64,000 nt of DNA, taken from contig NZ_SCFN01000005.1 of assembly GCF_004138285.1 (NCBI RefSeq), positions 310,001-374,000 of the forward strand, in the 5' to 3' direction. The position numbers and the translations under genes were made by a program. A model generated the notes under the pieces. That model worked only from the letters and a program-made list of their open reading frames with translations, had not been told where the DNA came from and did not search any database. This document shows, one piece after another, positions 8,005 to 17,254 of this stretch. The DNA comes from Gottfriedia acidiceleris (GTDB lineage: Bacteria; Bacillota; Bacilli; Bacillales; Bacillaceae_G). Position 1 is the stretch's first letter. Each line of letters opens with the position of its first letter.

Positions 8005-9341
8005 TTAAACACCCCAGTTTATAATTTAGGCCCATCCTTGCAAGTGCATTGCAACATGTCCTAATGTATAACGTTTACGTTTTATAACATCATAACAATT
8101 ATAAATGTTCGCAGAAAAAAATCAAATTATTTTTATGTTACAAGCTTATTACTCCACATAAAAAGTTCACAAGGGTACCTTACACTTATAGTGTGTGCAA
8201 GAATGATTTAATAATCGGCATTACAATAATTAGTAATTGATTAAAGTTTTGTCCAGCTCGACTTTTTAAGTATTATTATTTTAGCATAAAGTAAGTGGAA
8301 AAATACGTCCCGTGTAATAGCACTTTTCCAAAGAAATTAAAACCCCCATATAGATTGATTTAGCAGCTATTCTCCATACTTAAAAGTTACTGTAAGAAAA
8401 TAACTAAATAAAATCTGTTATAAGAACAAAGAGGCTCTTACTACAATCTAATAACATTTAAATTTGTTTAATTTGCGTCGAGCATTAATCCTTTTTATAA
8501 CCTTTGTTGTAAATGGGTATGTAATAACAATATTTTGATGATTCTCCTTATAATTTATTATGAATAAATTTAGGATTTTTATCCTTCTTTTAAATCGTAA
8601 GTATTTCTTCAAATATCAACTCCCTTTTTCGTAATTACTCAAGATTTTTTTAACACTTTAGCAAATAATTGCTGTTTTATTTGACTTTGAATTAAGTGGG
8701 CGCAATTTATACTTTATATAGTCTTATAAAGGAATATATATAATATTCAGAGTGGAGTGTCGCTTTTTCATCACTTTGATTGTAAATAAAATACCCTTAT
8801 TAATTGCATTTTTAATTACCGCATTATTAAACTTATTACCGCAGAAGAAATATGATTCTAATATTTTTGATCATTTAGTATAATCTTCTTCCTCAAATAA
8901 GGCGTAAGCAGAATAATCTTTTGTATAAAACTTTAATTATTAAATTAAAAAACAAATAAATTTTAGTGGGGACATGACTGGATATGACTAAAGATAAAAT
9001 GGATTTATCATTTAGTTTTCAAATTGTTAAATTTAATTTGTATTTAGTAGAAATCTCTTGATGTGGAATTAGTAATTGAAATAAATTTTTTATGCAGAGT
9101 GGATAGAAAGTTTGATATTCGTATGAATGATTAGAACATATTGGCTGATCATCCTGTAGTTGCTTAAAGTCTCCAACTAGATTATTAAGCATTATTACTA
9201 ATGTTACTGTATAAAATCTTGTCAGTAAATACTTACTTTTGAAGAATGTTAGTGTTTTTTAAGGAATGGAATGAATAATTGTAGTAATATATTGAAGTGA
9301 GTCGAAATTTTGTTTAATTTAGTCGAAAGGTTAGGTGTTAA
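8005..9341. other. 1.3-kb gene desert
   Basis: No convincing gene on either strand, no terminators of note and no coding-like run longer than about 45 codons. The base composition is very AT-rich with scattered stop codons in all frames. It lies between two divergently transcribed genes (sugar transferase on minus, yvyE on plus). The only coding-like patch is the short hydrophobic frame at 8752-8883. It looks like decayed sequence, possibly the site where tua/tag-type genes were lost; that history is inference. Confidence 0.6.
8752..8883 (+). pseudogene. Possible gene remnant or tiny membrane peptide
   Basis: An open frame of 43 codons from GTG 8752 (or 35 from TTG 8776) encodes a hydrophobic stretch KIPLLIAFLITALLNLLP followed by a charged tail ending in FDHLV. 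It reads like the end of a membrane protein, but there is no good ribosome site at either start. Could be a relic or a small peptide; function unknown. Confidence 0.25.
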
Positions 9342-9962
9342 ATGCTAGCGAATTATTTCACTGTTTGTGGCTTTGGTAGTCATGAGATTGAGATTGAAAA
9401 ATCGAAATTTATTTGTTACATAAATGAAGCGAAAACTGAAGCTGATGCGCAACGATTCATCTCAGAAATTAAAAAAAAGCATTTTGATGCATCTCATAAT
9501 TGCTCAGCTTATTTAATCGGTGAAAATGATGAAATTCAAAAAGCCAATGATGATGGTGAACCGAGTGGTACGGCTGGGGTTCCAATGTTAGAAGTTTTGA
9601 AAAAGAGAGGGTTAAAAGATACTGTTGTTGTTGTAACAAGGTATTTTGGCGGTAAAAAGCTTGGAGCAGGAGGATTAATTCGTGCTTATGGACAGGCAGT
9701 CAGTGAAGGGTTAAACGCTGTTGGAATTGTTGAACGCTCACTAGTTAAAGTAATGAACATAAAGATTAATTATAAATTGTTAGGTAAAGTAGAGTTCGCT
9801 CTGCGGAACTCACATTATCATTTAGAAAATGTTAACCACATGGAAGAAGTAAGCTTTGAACTTTGGATTAAGATTGATGAAGTGGATATCTTCAAAAACT
9901 GGATGATTGAGTTAACAAATGGTAGTTGCCATATAAATGAAAGTATTGTTAAATACATGTAG
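9342..9962 (+). CDS. yvyE: YvyE/YigZ (IMPACT) family protein
   Basis: A 206-aa protein of the YigZ/IMPACT family. N-terminal IMPACT domain (about 1-125) with EIEKSKFICYI, the SHNCSAY segment, DDGEPSGTAGVPMLEVL and VTRYFGGKKLGAGGLIRAYG signatures; C-terminal DUF1949 ferredoxin-like domain (about 130-206). Homologues bind nucleic acid or ribosomes; the bacterial role is unsettled. As in B. subtilis it sits beside tagU and upstream of degS/degU. The ribosome site is weak (AAAGG about 13 nt upstream). Confidence 0.92.
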   Translation: MLANYFTVCGFGSHEIEIEKSKFICYINEAKTEADAQRFISEIKKKHFDASHNCSAYLIGENDEIQKANDDGEPSGTAGVPMLEVLKKRGLKDTVVVVTRYFGGKKLGAGGLIRAYGQAVSEGLNAVGIVERSLVKVMNIKINYKLLGKVEFALRNSHYHLENVNHMEEVSFELWIKIDEVDIFKNWMIELTNGSCHINESIVKYM

Positions 9963-10046
9963 TAGTTTAGCTTTTTAAATAGTAAATTTTTGACTAATTT
10001 CAAATAGAACAATCATACTAACTTTAAAGGAGGTCTCTTCGAACAT

Positions 10047-11090
10047 ATGAATCAGAATCATTCTCGAAAAATGGCCAAGAAAAGAAGAAAGAAAAAGAGA
10101 GGCTTAATTGCTAGGGTATTATTACTTATCATTTTAGTAGCCTTAGTTTTTGTAGGATATAAAGGCGTTAAAACATATCTTGAATTAAATAAAGCAACAA
10201 AAGGAGAAGACATTTCTTCAAACTTAAGAAATGAAAAAGTTGCAATATCAAAAGATCCAATATCAATTCTCTTCTTAGGAATTGAGAACTATTCAACTGG
10301 TGGAAAGGGTGGACGAACTGACTCGATGATCCTTGCTACTTTTAATCCAAAAGAGGAGACAATTAAAACAATGAGTATTCCTCGTGATACATATGTAAGT
10401 ATCCCAGGACATGCAGAAAAAACTAAAATAAACCATGCATATTCATATGGTGGTTTACAATTAACAGTTGATACAGTTGAGCAATTCTTAAATGTACCAA
10501 TTGATTATTATGTTACAGTCGACTTTAATGGCTTTAAAAACATAGTTGACGCAGTTGGTGGAATAGATGTTGATGTACCTTTTGACTTCTGGGAAAATAC
10601 AGATACTACACCAAGGAAAAAGGTTTACTTTACAAAAGGTATGATGCATTTAAATGGACAACAAGCATTAGCATATTCTCGTATGCGTAAACGTGATCCT
10701 CGTGGTGATTTTGGACGTGAAGAAAGACAACAACAAGTAATTAAAGCGATCTTAAATGAAATTAAATCACCTGAAACAATCATGAAAATGGATCAATACG
10801 CGAAAGTGTTCAGTAAAAATATTAGTACGAATATGAAAATGAGCGGTGGTATTTCACTTGCGAAGCATTTACCTAATATCACTGAAAATGACTTAGAAAC
10901 AATAAAATTAAAAGGTCATGATGATACGATTAACGGTATTTACTATTATGTTCCTGAAGAGGAAAGTGTAAGTGAAATTACTAACAAATTCCGAGTACAC
11001 TTAGGTTTGGAAAAACCACATGCAACTAATACAACTAATAAAATTAATTCAGATAGTAGTTCTGAAAATGAAAATAGTACCAATCAATAA
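10047..11090 (+). CDS. tagU: LytR-CpsA-Psr family polyisoprenyl-teichoic acid transferase
   Basis: A 347-aa type II membrane protein: basic cytoplasmic start (RKMAKKRRKKKRG), one transmembrane helix (about 26-47), then an extracellular LCP domain. Signatures include GGRTDSMILATFNP, the arginine-bearing SIPRDTYV, INHAYSYGG, VDAVGGIDVDVPF, LNGQQALAYSRMRKRDPRGDFGREERQQQV. LCP enzymes attach wall teichoic acid or related glycopolymers from undecaprenyl pyrophosphate to peptidoglycan MurNAc. A Ser/Asn/Glu-rich low-complexity tail (about 330-347) ends the protein. AAAGGAGGT ribosome site 13 nt before ATG is strong. Position next to yvyE and degS matches B. subtilis tagU (lytR/yvhJ region). Confidence 0.9.
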   Translation: MNQNHSRKMAKKRRKKKRGLIARVLLLIILVALVFVGYKGVKTYLELNKATKGEDISSNLRNEKVAISKDPISILFLGIENYSTGGKGGRTDSMILATFNPKEETIKTMSIPRDTYVSIPGHAEKTKINHAYSYGGLQLTVDTVEQFLNVPIDYYVTVDFNGFKNIVDAVGGIDVDVPFDFWENTDTTPRKKVYFTKGMMHLNGQQALAYSRMRKRDPRGDFGREERQQQVIKAILNEIKSPETIMKMDQYAKVFSKNISTNMKMSGGISLAKHLPNITENDLETIKLKGHDDTINGIYYYVPEEESVSEITNKFRVHLGLEKPHATNTTNKINSDSSSENENSTNQ

Positions 11091-11095
11091 ATAGG

Positions 11096-11132
11096 CAAAA
11101 AGCTGATTCTTTTACAGGAATCAGCTTTTTTA
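11096..11132 (+). terminator. Terminator after tagU
   Basis: Stem AAAAGCTGATTC / GGAATCAGCTTTTTT with a 7-nt loop. Confidence 0.9.
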
Positions 11133-11223
11133 TTGGGTCAATCGTAATATATTTGTAATACTTGTTAACATTGTGTTAAGGATGTTATAGAAGGGTATGT
11201 ATTTTTTAAAACTTATAATAAAA

Positions 11224-11241
11224 TACCAATATATATTGGTA
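11224..11241. promoter_or_regulatory. Perfect 18-bp palindrome upstream of degS
   Basis: TACCAATATATATTGGTA is fully self-complementary and lies about 140 nt before degS. A half-site ATACCAAT recurs before degU at about 12660. Candidate operator; the binding protein is unknown. Confidence 0.4.
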
Positions 11242-11381
11242 ATATAAGGTTTGAATCGGAAAATATTAAAATTTTTGCTTATTTCAAATTTTTGTACAAT
11301 TATAATCCTAATTACATTATAATATTAGATATATATAAATTTATTAGTCATTTAGTAATAGGCTAATGGGGGAAAAGGTGA

Positions 11382-12575
11382 ATGACAGCTAGGAAAATGG
11401 ACAATCAGACACTAGACGAAATCATGGATACTATGCTCTCATCTGTTATAGATAGTAAGTCCCATGTGTTTGGAATTGTTGAAGATACTCGCTCAGAATA
11501 CGAGAAATTAAGAGTAGAGCTTGAAGAAGTGAAATTACAAGTAGTGGAGAAGATTGAAAATACGGTTAGATTAGATTTATTAGCCCGAGCGGCACGTCAA
11601 AAATTAACTGAAGTAGATGGGGATTATAATAGGTATACTGAATCGCAAGTAAAGGCAGTATATGAAACTGCCCAAAATATTCAGGAACAGCATTTTCTTT
11701 CATTAAAGGAAGAAAAAGTTTTAAATCATCGTAGAAAAGAATTAGAAAATAGACTTCAGACTTTGTTAGAGAAACTACAAAAAGCCGAATTATTAGTTGC
11801 CCGTATTTCAATTGTTTTAAACTACCTTAATACAGACTTTAACCAAGTTAGTCATTTACTTGAAGATGCAAAACAAAAACAAGAATTCGGATTTCAACTG
11901 ATACAAGCTCAGGAAGAGGAGCGTATAAAGTTATCACGCGAAATACATGACGGACCTGCCCAAACGTTGGCCAGTATATTAATGCAGTCAGACTTTTTAA
12001 TTAAAACATATCGCCAAAGACCAGAAGAAGATGCAAGAAAAGAATTAGGTGATATAAAGGAACAAGTCCGTTGTGCATTAGGGGAAGTTAGAAGGATTAT
12101 ATACGATCTACGCCCAATGGCATTAGATGATTTAGGTTTAGTTCCAGCTCTTAATAAATATTTAAAATCGCTTGAGTCGTATAAGCATATTGAAATTAAA
12201 TTTGAATATTGCGGTCAAAGCAAAAAAAGACTTAATTCAAAAATAGAAGTTGCGATTTTTCGGATCATCCAAGAAGCAGTTCAAAACGCGTGTAAGCATG
12301 CCGACCCATCAACAATCTTTGTAAGATTAGAGTTTTTAAGAAATAAAATTAATGTTTACGTTCAGGATGATGGAGTTGGTTTTCCTGTTGGAGAAGGCCA
12401 AAGTGAAAACTCATTTGGATTAATAGGAATGAAAGAACGCGTTGAATTATTGAATGGAGATTTTATAATCGAATCTATACTAGACGTTGGTACGACAATT
12501 AGAATCACTTTAGATGTAGAAATAGAGAATGAACTAGAAATGGCATTTCAAAATGAAACGTCTGAAAATTTCTAA
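11382..12575 (+). CDS. degS: Sensor histidine kinase DegS
   Basis: A 397-aa cytoplasmic histidine kinase without transmembrane segments. N-terminal coiled-coil sensor domain (about 1-175), HisKA_3 dimerization domain with EEERIKLSREIHDGPAQ in which His189 is the phosphorylation site at the same number as in B. subtilis DegS, and a C-terminal HATPase domain (about 285-385) with IIQEAVQNACKHA (N box), DDGVGF and FGLIGMKER. It phosphorylates DegU, controlling secreted proteases, competence and motility. GGGGGAAAAGGTG precedes ATG. A 149-bp gap with a TATAAT-like element separates it from degU, so degU can be made from its own promoter. Relevant partner: two large secreted proteases in the same window could be targets, though this is inference. 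Confidence 0.95.
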   Translation: MTARKMDNQTLDEIMDTMLSSVIDSKSHVFGIVEDTRSEYEKLRVELEEVKLQVVEKIENTVRLDLLARAARQKLTEVDGDYNRYTESQVKAVYETAQNIQEQHFLSLKEEKVLNHRRKELENRLQTLLEKLQKAELLVARISIVLNYLNTDFNQVSHLLEDAKQKQEFGFQLIQAQEEERIKLSREIHDGPAQTLASILMQSDFLIKTYRQRPEEDARKELGDIKEQVRCALGEVRRIIYDLRPMALDDLGLVPALNKYLKSLESYKHIEIKFEYCGQSKKRLNSKIEVAIFRIIQEAVQNACKHADPSTIFVRLEFLRNKINVYVQDDGVGFPVGEGQSENSFGLIGMKERVELLNGDFIIESILDVGTTIRITLDVEIENELEMAFQNETSENF

Positions 12576-12724
12576 AAGTAAAATTTTATTTCATATTTTG
12601 GGAGATTTGCGTCGAAACCATTAAAAAAATATGTTAAAATATACTATAATTTAGAAAAAAATACCAATTTCTACAAATTTCGATAGATTAGCAAACTAGA
12701 TCAAATAAACAGAGGAGTAATGAA

Positions 12725-13402
12725 ATGAAAACTAGAATTGCAATTGTAGATGATCATAAACTGTTTCGTGAAGGAATTAAGAGAATCCTAGATTTTGAAG
12801 AGAGTTTTGATGTTGTTGCTGAAGGTTCAGACGGTACAGAGGTCGTAAACATCATGGATCAACATCAAGTAGATATATTTATTGTTGATATAAACATGCC
12901 AACAATGAACGGGGTAACTGCTACAAAAGCATTACTAGAAAAATATCCTGATGCAAAAGTAATTATTTTGTCAATTCATGATGATGAATCATATGTAACT
13001 CATGTCCTAAAAGTGGGTGCAAGAGGCTATTTATTAAAAGAAATGGACTCAGATACACTAATTGAAGCGATTAAAGTCGTTACAAAAGGTGGATGTTATT
13101 TACACCCGAAGATTACCCACAACTTAGTAGAAGAATTTAGAAGATTATCACTTAAAGAACAATTATTTAAATCTCGTGAAGTAGAAGTGCGCCGTCCATT
13201 ACATTTACTTACTAGAAGAGAATGTGAAGTACTTCAAATGTTAGCAGATGGTAAAAGTAACCGTGCTATTGGTGAAGCTCTCTTCATTAGTGAAAAAACT
13301 GTCAAAAACCATGTAAGTAATATTTTGCAAAAGCTCGAAGTAAATGACCGTACTCATGCTGTAGTAACGGCAATTCGTAACGCATGGGTAGAAGTGAAAT
13401 AG
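12725..13402 (+). CDS. degU: Response regulator DegU
   Basis: A 225-aa NarL/FixJ-type regulator. Receiver domain about 1-120 with acidic pocket DD (9-10), phosphoacceptor Asp55 in [11 protein letters not shown], and Lys in LLKEMD; C-terminal LuxR-type HTH (about 160-220), [26 protein letters not shown] followed by [17 protein letters not shown]. Unphosphorylated DegU promotes comK transcription and DegU-P drives secreted proteases in B. subtilis. GAGGAG ribosome site 8 nt before ATG; a -10 TATAAT lies near 12640-12650. Forms the two-component pair with degS just upstream. Confidence 0.97.
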   Translation: MKTRIAIVDDHKLFREGIKRILDFEESFDVVAEGSDGTEVVNIMDQHQVDIFIVDINMPTMNGVTATKALLEKYPDAKVIILSIHDDESYVTHVLKVGARGYLLKEMDSDTLIEAIKVVTKGGCYLHPKITHNLVEEFRRLSLKEQLFKSREVEVRRPLHLLTRRECEVLQMLADGKSNRAIGEALFISEKTVKNHVSNILQKLEVNDRTHAVVTAIRNAWVEVK

Positions 13403-13410
13403 TTGGATGC

Positions 13411-13448
13411 CAAAAACAGAGTATCGGATGATCGGTACTCTGTTTTAG
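13411..13448 (+). terminator. Terminator after degU
   Basis: Stem AAAACAGAGTA.C / G.TACTCTGTTTT with mismatches near the loop and a short T tract. Confidence 0.8.
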
Positions 13449-13695
13449 TTTGTAGACAATGATAATAAATTTAATTTTTCACTTTAGTCTACATAGAATC
13501 AATAAAATGCCCAATTTTTCTTTTCAATAAATAGGCTTTTAAGTATAATAAGTCTTTCTAAGTCTAACTGAATTGTCGAATTGGCTCAGAGTAAAGAGAA
13601 TGAAATACAATGATTTTACTTAATTAGTTGTGTAAAATTAAACCAATAAATACATAGTTAAACGTTACTATATATATATAAGAAAGGATATGACA

Positions 13696-14538
13696 ATGAG
13701 AACTGCAATTGTTACAGATAGTACATCTTATATCCCTAAGGAAGTAAGAGATTCTTTAGATATACATATGTTGCCTCTTAATGTAATCTTCGGAGATGCG
13801 TCCTACCAAGAAGAAGTTGAAATTACAGCTGAACAATTTTTCCTCAAGGTCCGTGAACAAAAGGAGCTTCCAAAAACTTCACAGCCTGCATACGGCACGA
13901 TTATTGAAAAATTTGAACAGCTATCAAAAGAATATGAGGCTGTTGTTGTAATCACTTTATCAAGTGGAATTAGTGGAACATATCAAAGTATTGTATCAGC
14001 TGGTTCAATGATTGATAACTTAGAAGTAGTCGCTTATGATTCAGAAATTAGTTGCATGGTCCAAGGGTTTTATATCATTGAAGCTGCAGAAATGGCAAAG
14101 AAAGGTGCTGGACCAACTGAAATTATTGAGCGTTTAGATGAAATAAAACAATCTGCAAATGCTTATTTCATGGTTTTTGATTTAGATCACCTACAACGCG
14201 GTGGAAGACTTTCAAGTGCACAAGCATTTGTAGGAAGTTTGCTACAAGTAAAACCAATTCTAACATTTGTAGACAAACAAATTGTAGCCTTTGAAAAAAT
14301 CCGAACCGAAAAAAAGGCAATGAAGCGAATTACAGATTTATTTGGCGAAGTTGCATCAAAAGGCGAAAAAATGAAAGCAGTCGTTATTCACTCAAATCGT
14401 GAAGAAGATGCAAAAAAGCTAGCCCAACAACTTAGTGAAACATATCCGAATGTTGAATTAGAAACTTCATATTTTGGCCCAGTAATTGGAACGCATCTTG
14501 GTGAAGGTGCTTTAGGATTGGGTTGGTATATTATTTGA
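13696..14538 (+). CDS. degV: DegV family fatty-acid-binding protein
   Basis: About 280 aa, DegV (FakB-like) fold. N-terminal domain with IVTDSTSYIPKE, SQPAYGTIIEKFE and TLSSGISGTYQS (the TDS and SGTYQS motifs coordinate the fatty acid carboxylate in FakB); C-terminal domain with DLDHLQRGGRLSSAQAFVGSLLQVKPIL and IGTHLGEGALGLGW. DegV proteins deliver fatty acids to FakA kinase; this particular copy's ligand is unknown. The second ATG (13696) is chosen over 13690 because AAAGG at 13683-13687 is 8 nt before it. It follows degU as in B. subtilis (yviA), but with a terminator between. Confidence 0.9.
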   Translation: MRTAIVTDSTSYIPKEVRDSLDIHMLPLNVIFGDASYQEEVEITAEQFFLKVREQKELPKTSQPAYGTIIEKFEQLSKEYEAVVVITLSSGISGTYQSIVSAGSMIDNLEVVAYDSEISCMVQGFYIIEAAEMAKKGAGPTEIIERLDEIKQSANAYFMVFDLDHLQRGGRLSSAQAFVGSLLQVKPILTFVDKQIVAFEKIRTEKKAMKRITDLFGEVASKGEKMKAVVIHSNREEDAKKLAQQLSETYPNVELETSYFGPVIGTHLGEGALGLGWYII

Positions 14539-14541
14539 ATA

Positions 14542-14572
14542 GTAGCTCCTTTAATTAGGGGCTTTTTTGTGT
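14542..14572 (+). terminator. Terminator after degV
   Basis: AGCTCCT / AGGGGCT stem (one G-T pair) followed by TTTTTT. Confidence 0.75.
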
Positions 14573-14813
14573 TTTTGTGTAGTGAAAATTTGTTATTTTA
14601 AATAGAATCTAGTTATCCCATTAAAAATAGAAAGAATCGCTAATATTTTGGTGTGCTTAGCAAACGTTAATGACACAAATTATTTATATTGCTGACAACA
14701 AATTTTCACTAGTGTACATGTTATTAGTGACTGATTGAATGTAATATTGAAAGATGCCCACATATTCTAATTCTTTTAACTAGAATAATCATTATAAGGA
14801 AAGTAGGTTAAAA

Positions 14814-16157
14814 ATGGACAAATTTTACGGTAGAAAACTCCAACTTCTCCCCACAATAAACCTTCAGGACATCCCTCCAACAAGTCTAATCATACAAGCG
14901 GTTCAAAAAGTTAAAACTCGTTTTCAATGCTTTTGTTGTGGTAATCAAAATCAACAACTTTTCGCTACTCATTTTTGTGCAAAATGTTCATCACAGTGTA
15001 CGTATTGTCGAAAATGTATCATTATGGGAAAGATGTCGACGTGTACAGAGTTAGTCATTAATGAAGTTGATATGAAATTAGATACTTCAATTACTGGACT
15101 CGAATGGGATGGTAAACTTTCACCACAGCAAAAAGAAGCATCTATTAAAGTAGTTGAAGCTGTGTGTGAAAATCAGAATTTGCTACTTTGGGCAGTTTGT
15201 GGTGCAGGAAAAACAGAAATGTTGTTTGAAGGGATTGAAGCTGCACTACAGCAAGGTAAATTCGTTTGTATTACAACTCCTCGAGTAGATGTTGTTTTAG
15301 AGCTAGCGATTAGATTCAGACAAGCCTTCCCTACTATTTCAATTGCAGTACTTTATGGGGGGAGTGAAGAGATATGGGATCGGAATAGGATAACGATTTG
15401 TACAGTACATCAGTTAATGAAATTTAGGCGTACCTTCCACTTATTGATTATCGATGAAGTTGATGCTTTTCCTTATAATATTGAAACGAATTTGCACTGG
15501 GTTGCAAATGAATCAAGAACGATTAAAGGTTCTACAGTACAAATGACTGCTACCCCCTCTAGTGAACAACAACAACTTGCGCTAAAAGATAAAATTAAAA
15601 ATGTAATGGTCCCCGCAAGATACCATAGGCAACCCCTACCTGTACCGAGCTTTAAATGGATTGGTAACTGGCGTAAAACGATCCGCAAATCACAAAAACT
15701 TCCAAATTCTTTAGATAAATGGATAAAATTATATATTCAAAAAGGCTGCCCCATCTTTTTGTTTGTCCCTACAATTAATGAATGTATTTTTATAGAAGAA
15801 GCTGTTAAAAAAATAACAGTTAAATCAGCATCAGTTCATAGTCAAGATCCACAAAGACATGAAAAAGTAAGTGCTTTTCGAAATGGTGATATTCAAGTTT
15901 TAATCACAACAACAATTTTAGAGAGAGGCGTGACGATTTCGAATAGCCAAATTGCAGTACTAGGTGCTGATGATGAGATTTTTACTGAAAGTGCACTAGT
16001 TCAAATTGCTGGTCGTGCTGGTAGGCATATTAATTATGCAAATGGAGAGGTTATCTTTTTTCATAATGGAATTAGCGAAGAAATGGTCAAAGCTAAAAAG
16101 CAAATACTTTTAATGAATCATTTAGGTATCGAGAAAGGTTGGTTGGATAATAAATGA
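14814..16157 (+). CDS. comFA: Late competence DNA-uptake ATPase ComFA
   Basis: A 447-aa DEAD-like helicase. N-terminal zinc-binding region with CFCCGN, CAKCSSQCTYCRKC (about 43-75), Walker A in WAVCGAGKTEM (about 128-138), IIDEVDAFP as the Walker B/DEVD box, MTATPS motif III, and C-terminal motifs TTTILERGVTISN and QIAGRAGR. ComFA drives inward transport of single-stranded DNA across the membrane together with ComEC during transformation. Overlaps comFC by 4 nt (ATGA), indicating translational coupling. No clear ComK AT-box pair could be identified upstream by eye. Confidence 0.95.
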   Translation: MDKFYGRKLQLLPTINLQDIPPTSLIIQAVQKVKTRFQCFCCGNQNQQLFATHFCAKCSSQCTYCRKCIIMGKMSTCTELVINEVDMKLDTSITGLEWDGKLSPQQKEASIKVVEAVCENQNLLLWAVCGAGKTEMLFEGIEAALQQGKFVCITTPRVDVVLELAIRFRQAFPTISIAVLYGGSEEIWDRNRITICTVHQLMKFRRTFHLLIIDEVDAFPYNIETNLHWVANESRTIKGSTVQMTATPSSEQQQLALKDKIKNVMVPARYHRQPLPVPSFKWIGNWRKTIRKSQKLPNSLDKWIKLYIQKGCPIFLFVPTINECIFIEEAVKKITVKSASVHSQDPQRHEKVSAFRNGDIQVLITTTILERGVTISNSQIAVLGADDEIFTESALVQIAGRAGRHINYANGEVIFFHNGISEEMVKAKKQILLMNHLGIEKGWLDNK

Positions 16158-16834
16158 TTTGTGTATATTGTGGGGCTCATTTTGTTGAGAAGTTTACCTT
16201 GCATAAATTGTTTTTTCAAAAGAATGAATCAGCTTGTTCACAATGTCTAGCGAAATTTAAAAAAATTATTGGTCCTGTTTGTGAGATTTGTTGCGGTTCC
16301 ATTATGGAGAATCAAAAGCATTGTCAAAATTGTATAGTGTATATGAGTTTAAAGCTAGATATGCCATTAATTATTAATAAGTCGATATTTCATTACACAA
16401 ACGAAGTAAAAGAGTGGCTCAATAATTTTAAATTTAGTGGTGATGTTCAATTAGCATCTATATTTGCAAGTGATTTGAGGGAATACTATGAAAATTCTTT
16501 CAAAAATTATAAAATAGTTCCAATACCTTTAAGTGATGCGAGACTAAAGGAACGAGGTTTTAATCAAGTAGAAGTGCTCGCACAATATGCAGGTTTAAAC
16601 TTAACAAATTGTTTAGAAAGAATTCATACTGAAAAACAAAGTAAGTTAAACCGTTATGAAAGACTAAGCCGAGAACAAGTTTTTTCTTTTTGTGGTGAGG
16701 AAAAAATAGAGAACGAATCAATCGTAATACTTGATGATGTGTATACAACTGGAAAAACGATACAAGATGCCGCAACCATTTTGTTACAAAATGGTGCTAC
16801 TGAAGTACACTCACTAACATTAATTCGAGCATAA
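16154..16834 (+). CDS. comFC: Competence protein ComFC (phosphoribosyltransferase family)
   Basis: A 226-aa protein with an N-terminal zinc-finger section (CVYCG, CSQCL, CEICCG, CQNC, about 3-60) and a C-terminal phosphoribosyltransferase-type domain with PIPLSDARLKERGFNQ and the PRPP-binding-like VILDDVYTTGKT. Required for DNA uptake; partner of ComFA. Begins inside the comFA stop codon (ATGA). In B. subtilis yvyF and flgM follow; here yvyF is missing and flgM comes next after 120 nt. Confidence 0.95.
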   Translation: MICVYCGAHFVEKFTLHKLFFQKNESACSQCLAKFKKIIGPVCEICCGSIMENQKHCQNCIVYMSLKLDMPLIINKSIFHYTNEVKEWLNNFKFSGDVQLASIFASDLREYYENSFKNYKIVPIPLSDARLKERGFNQVEVLAQYAGLNLTNCLERIHTEKQSKLNRYERLSREQVFSFCGEEKIENESIVILDDVYTTGKTIQDAATILLQNGATEVHSLTLIRA

Positions 16835-16865
16835 AGCTTGGTGGCTTGTCATGTTTAAAAGAACT

Positions 16866-16892
16866 TAATTTTACTACGAATTTTACCGATAT
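16866..16892 (+). promoter_or_regulatory. Sigma-D-type promoter for flgM
   Basis: TAAT (16866-16869), 15-nt spacer, ACCGATAT (16885-16892), against consensus TAAA-N15-GCCGATAT: 3 of 4 and 7 of 8. Lies about 105 nt before the flgM start. The extended TTTTACCGATATAA matches the one upstream of the autolysin at 2464. Confidence 0.65.
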
Positions 16893-16996
16893 AAATAGTG
16901 GTCATAGGACAGAATAAAACAAAAATATAGATAGAAGGATCGTAATTTAATAATAAAATGACGAGGTATAAAACGATTAGCGATGAGGTGAGAAAA

Positions 16997-17254
16997 ATGA
17001 AGGATAATACATCGGATGAGGATAAAGTTCATTTATATCAATACAGCGGAGAAAAAATAGAACAAAATAAACGAGAACAAGAAGGTATAATAGAAATCTC
17101 CCCTCAAGCGAAGGATAATCAAATCGTCAATCAACAAATCGCAAAACGTGATGAACGTATACAGCAATTAAAAAAACAAATTGACGAGGGAACATACAAA
17201 GTTCAACCAATGAAAGTGGCTGAAAAAATGCTTAGTTATTTTAATAAGAAATAA
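16997..17254 (+). CDS. flgM: Anti-sigma-28 (sigma-D) factor FlgM
   Basis: An 85-aa FlgM. The N-terminal half is polar and presumably disordered; the central IIEISPQAKDN matches the conserved 'IEIS.QAK' of FlgM, and the C-terminal helices RDERIQQLKKQIDEGTYKVQPMKVAEKMLSYF carry the sigma-binding region. FlgM holds sigma-D inactive until the hook is complete. Start at ATG 16997 chosen because GAGGTG (16985-16990) is 6 nt upstream and the length then matches the family (88 aa in B. subtilis); an upstream in-frame ATG at 16958 is less likely. No flagellar genes (flgK, flgL, hag, fliD) follow as they do in B. subtilis. Confidence 0.85.
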   Translation: MKDNTSDEDKVHLYQYSGEKIEQNKREQEGIIEISPQAKDNQIVNQQIAKRDERIQQLKKQIDEGTYKVQPMKVAEKMLSYFNKK

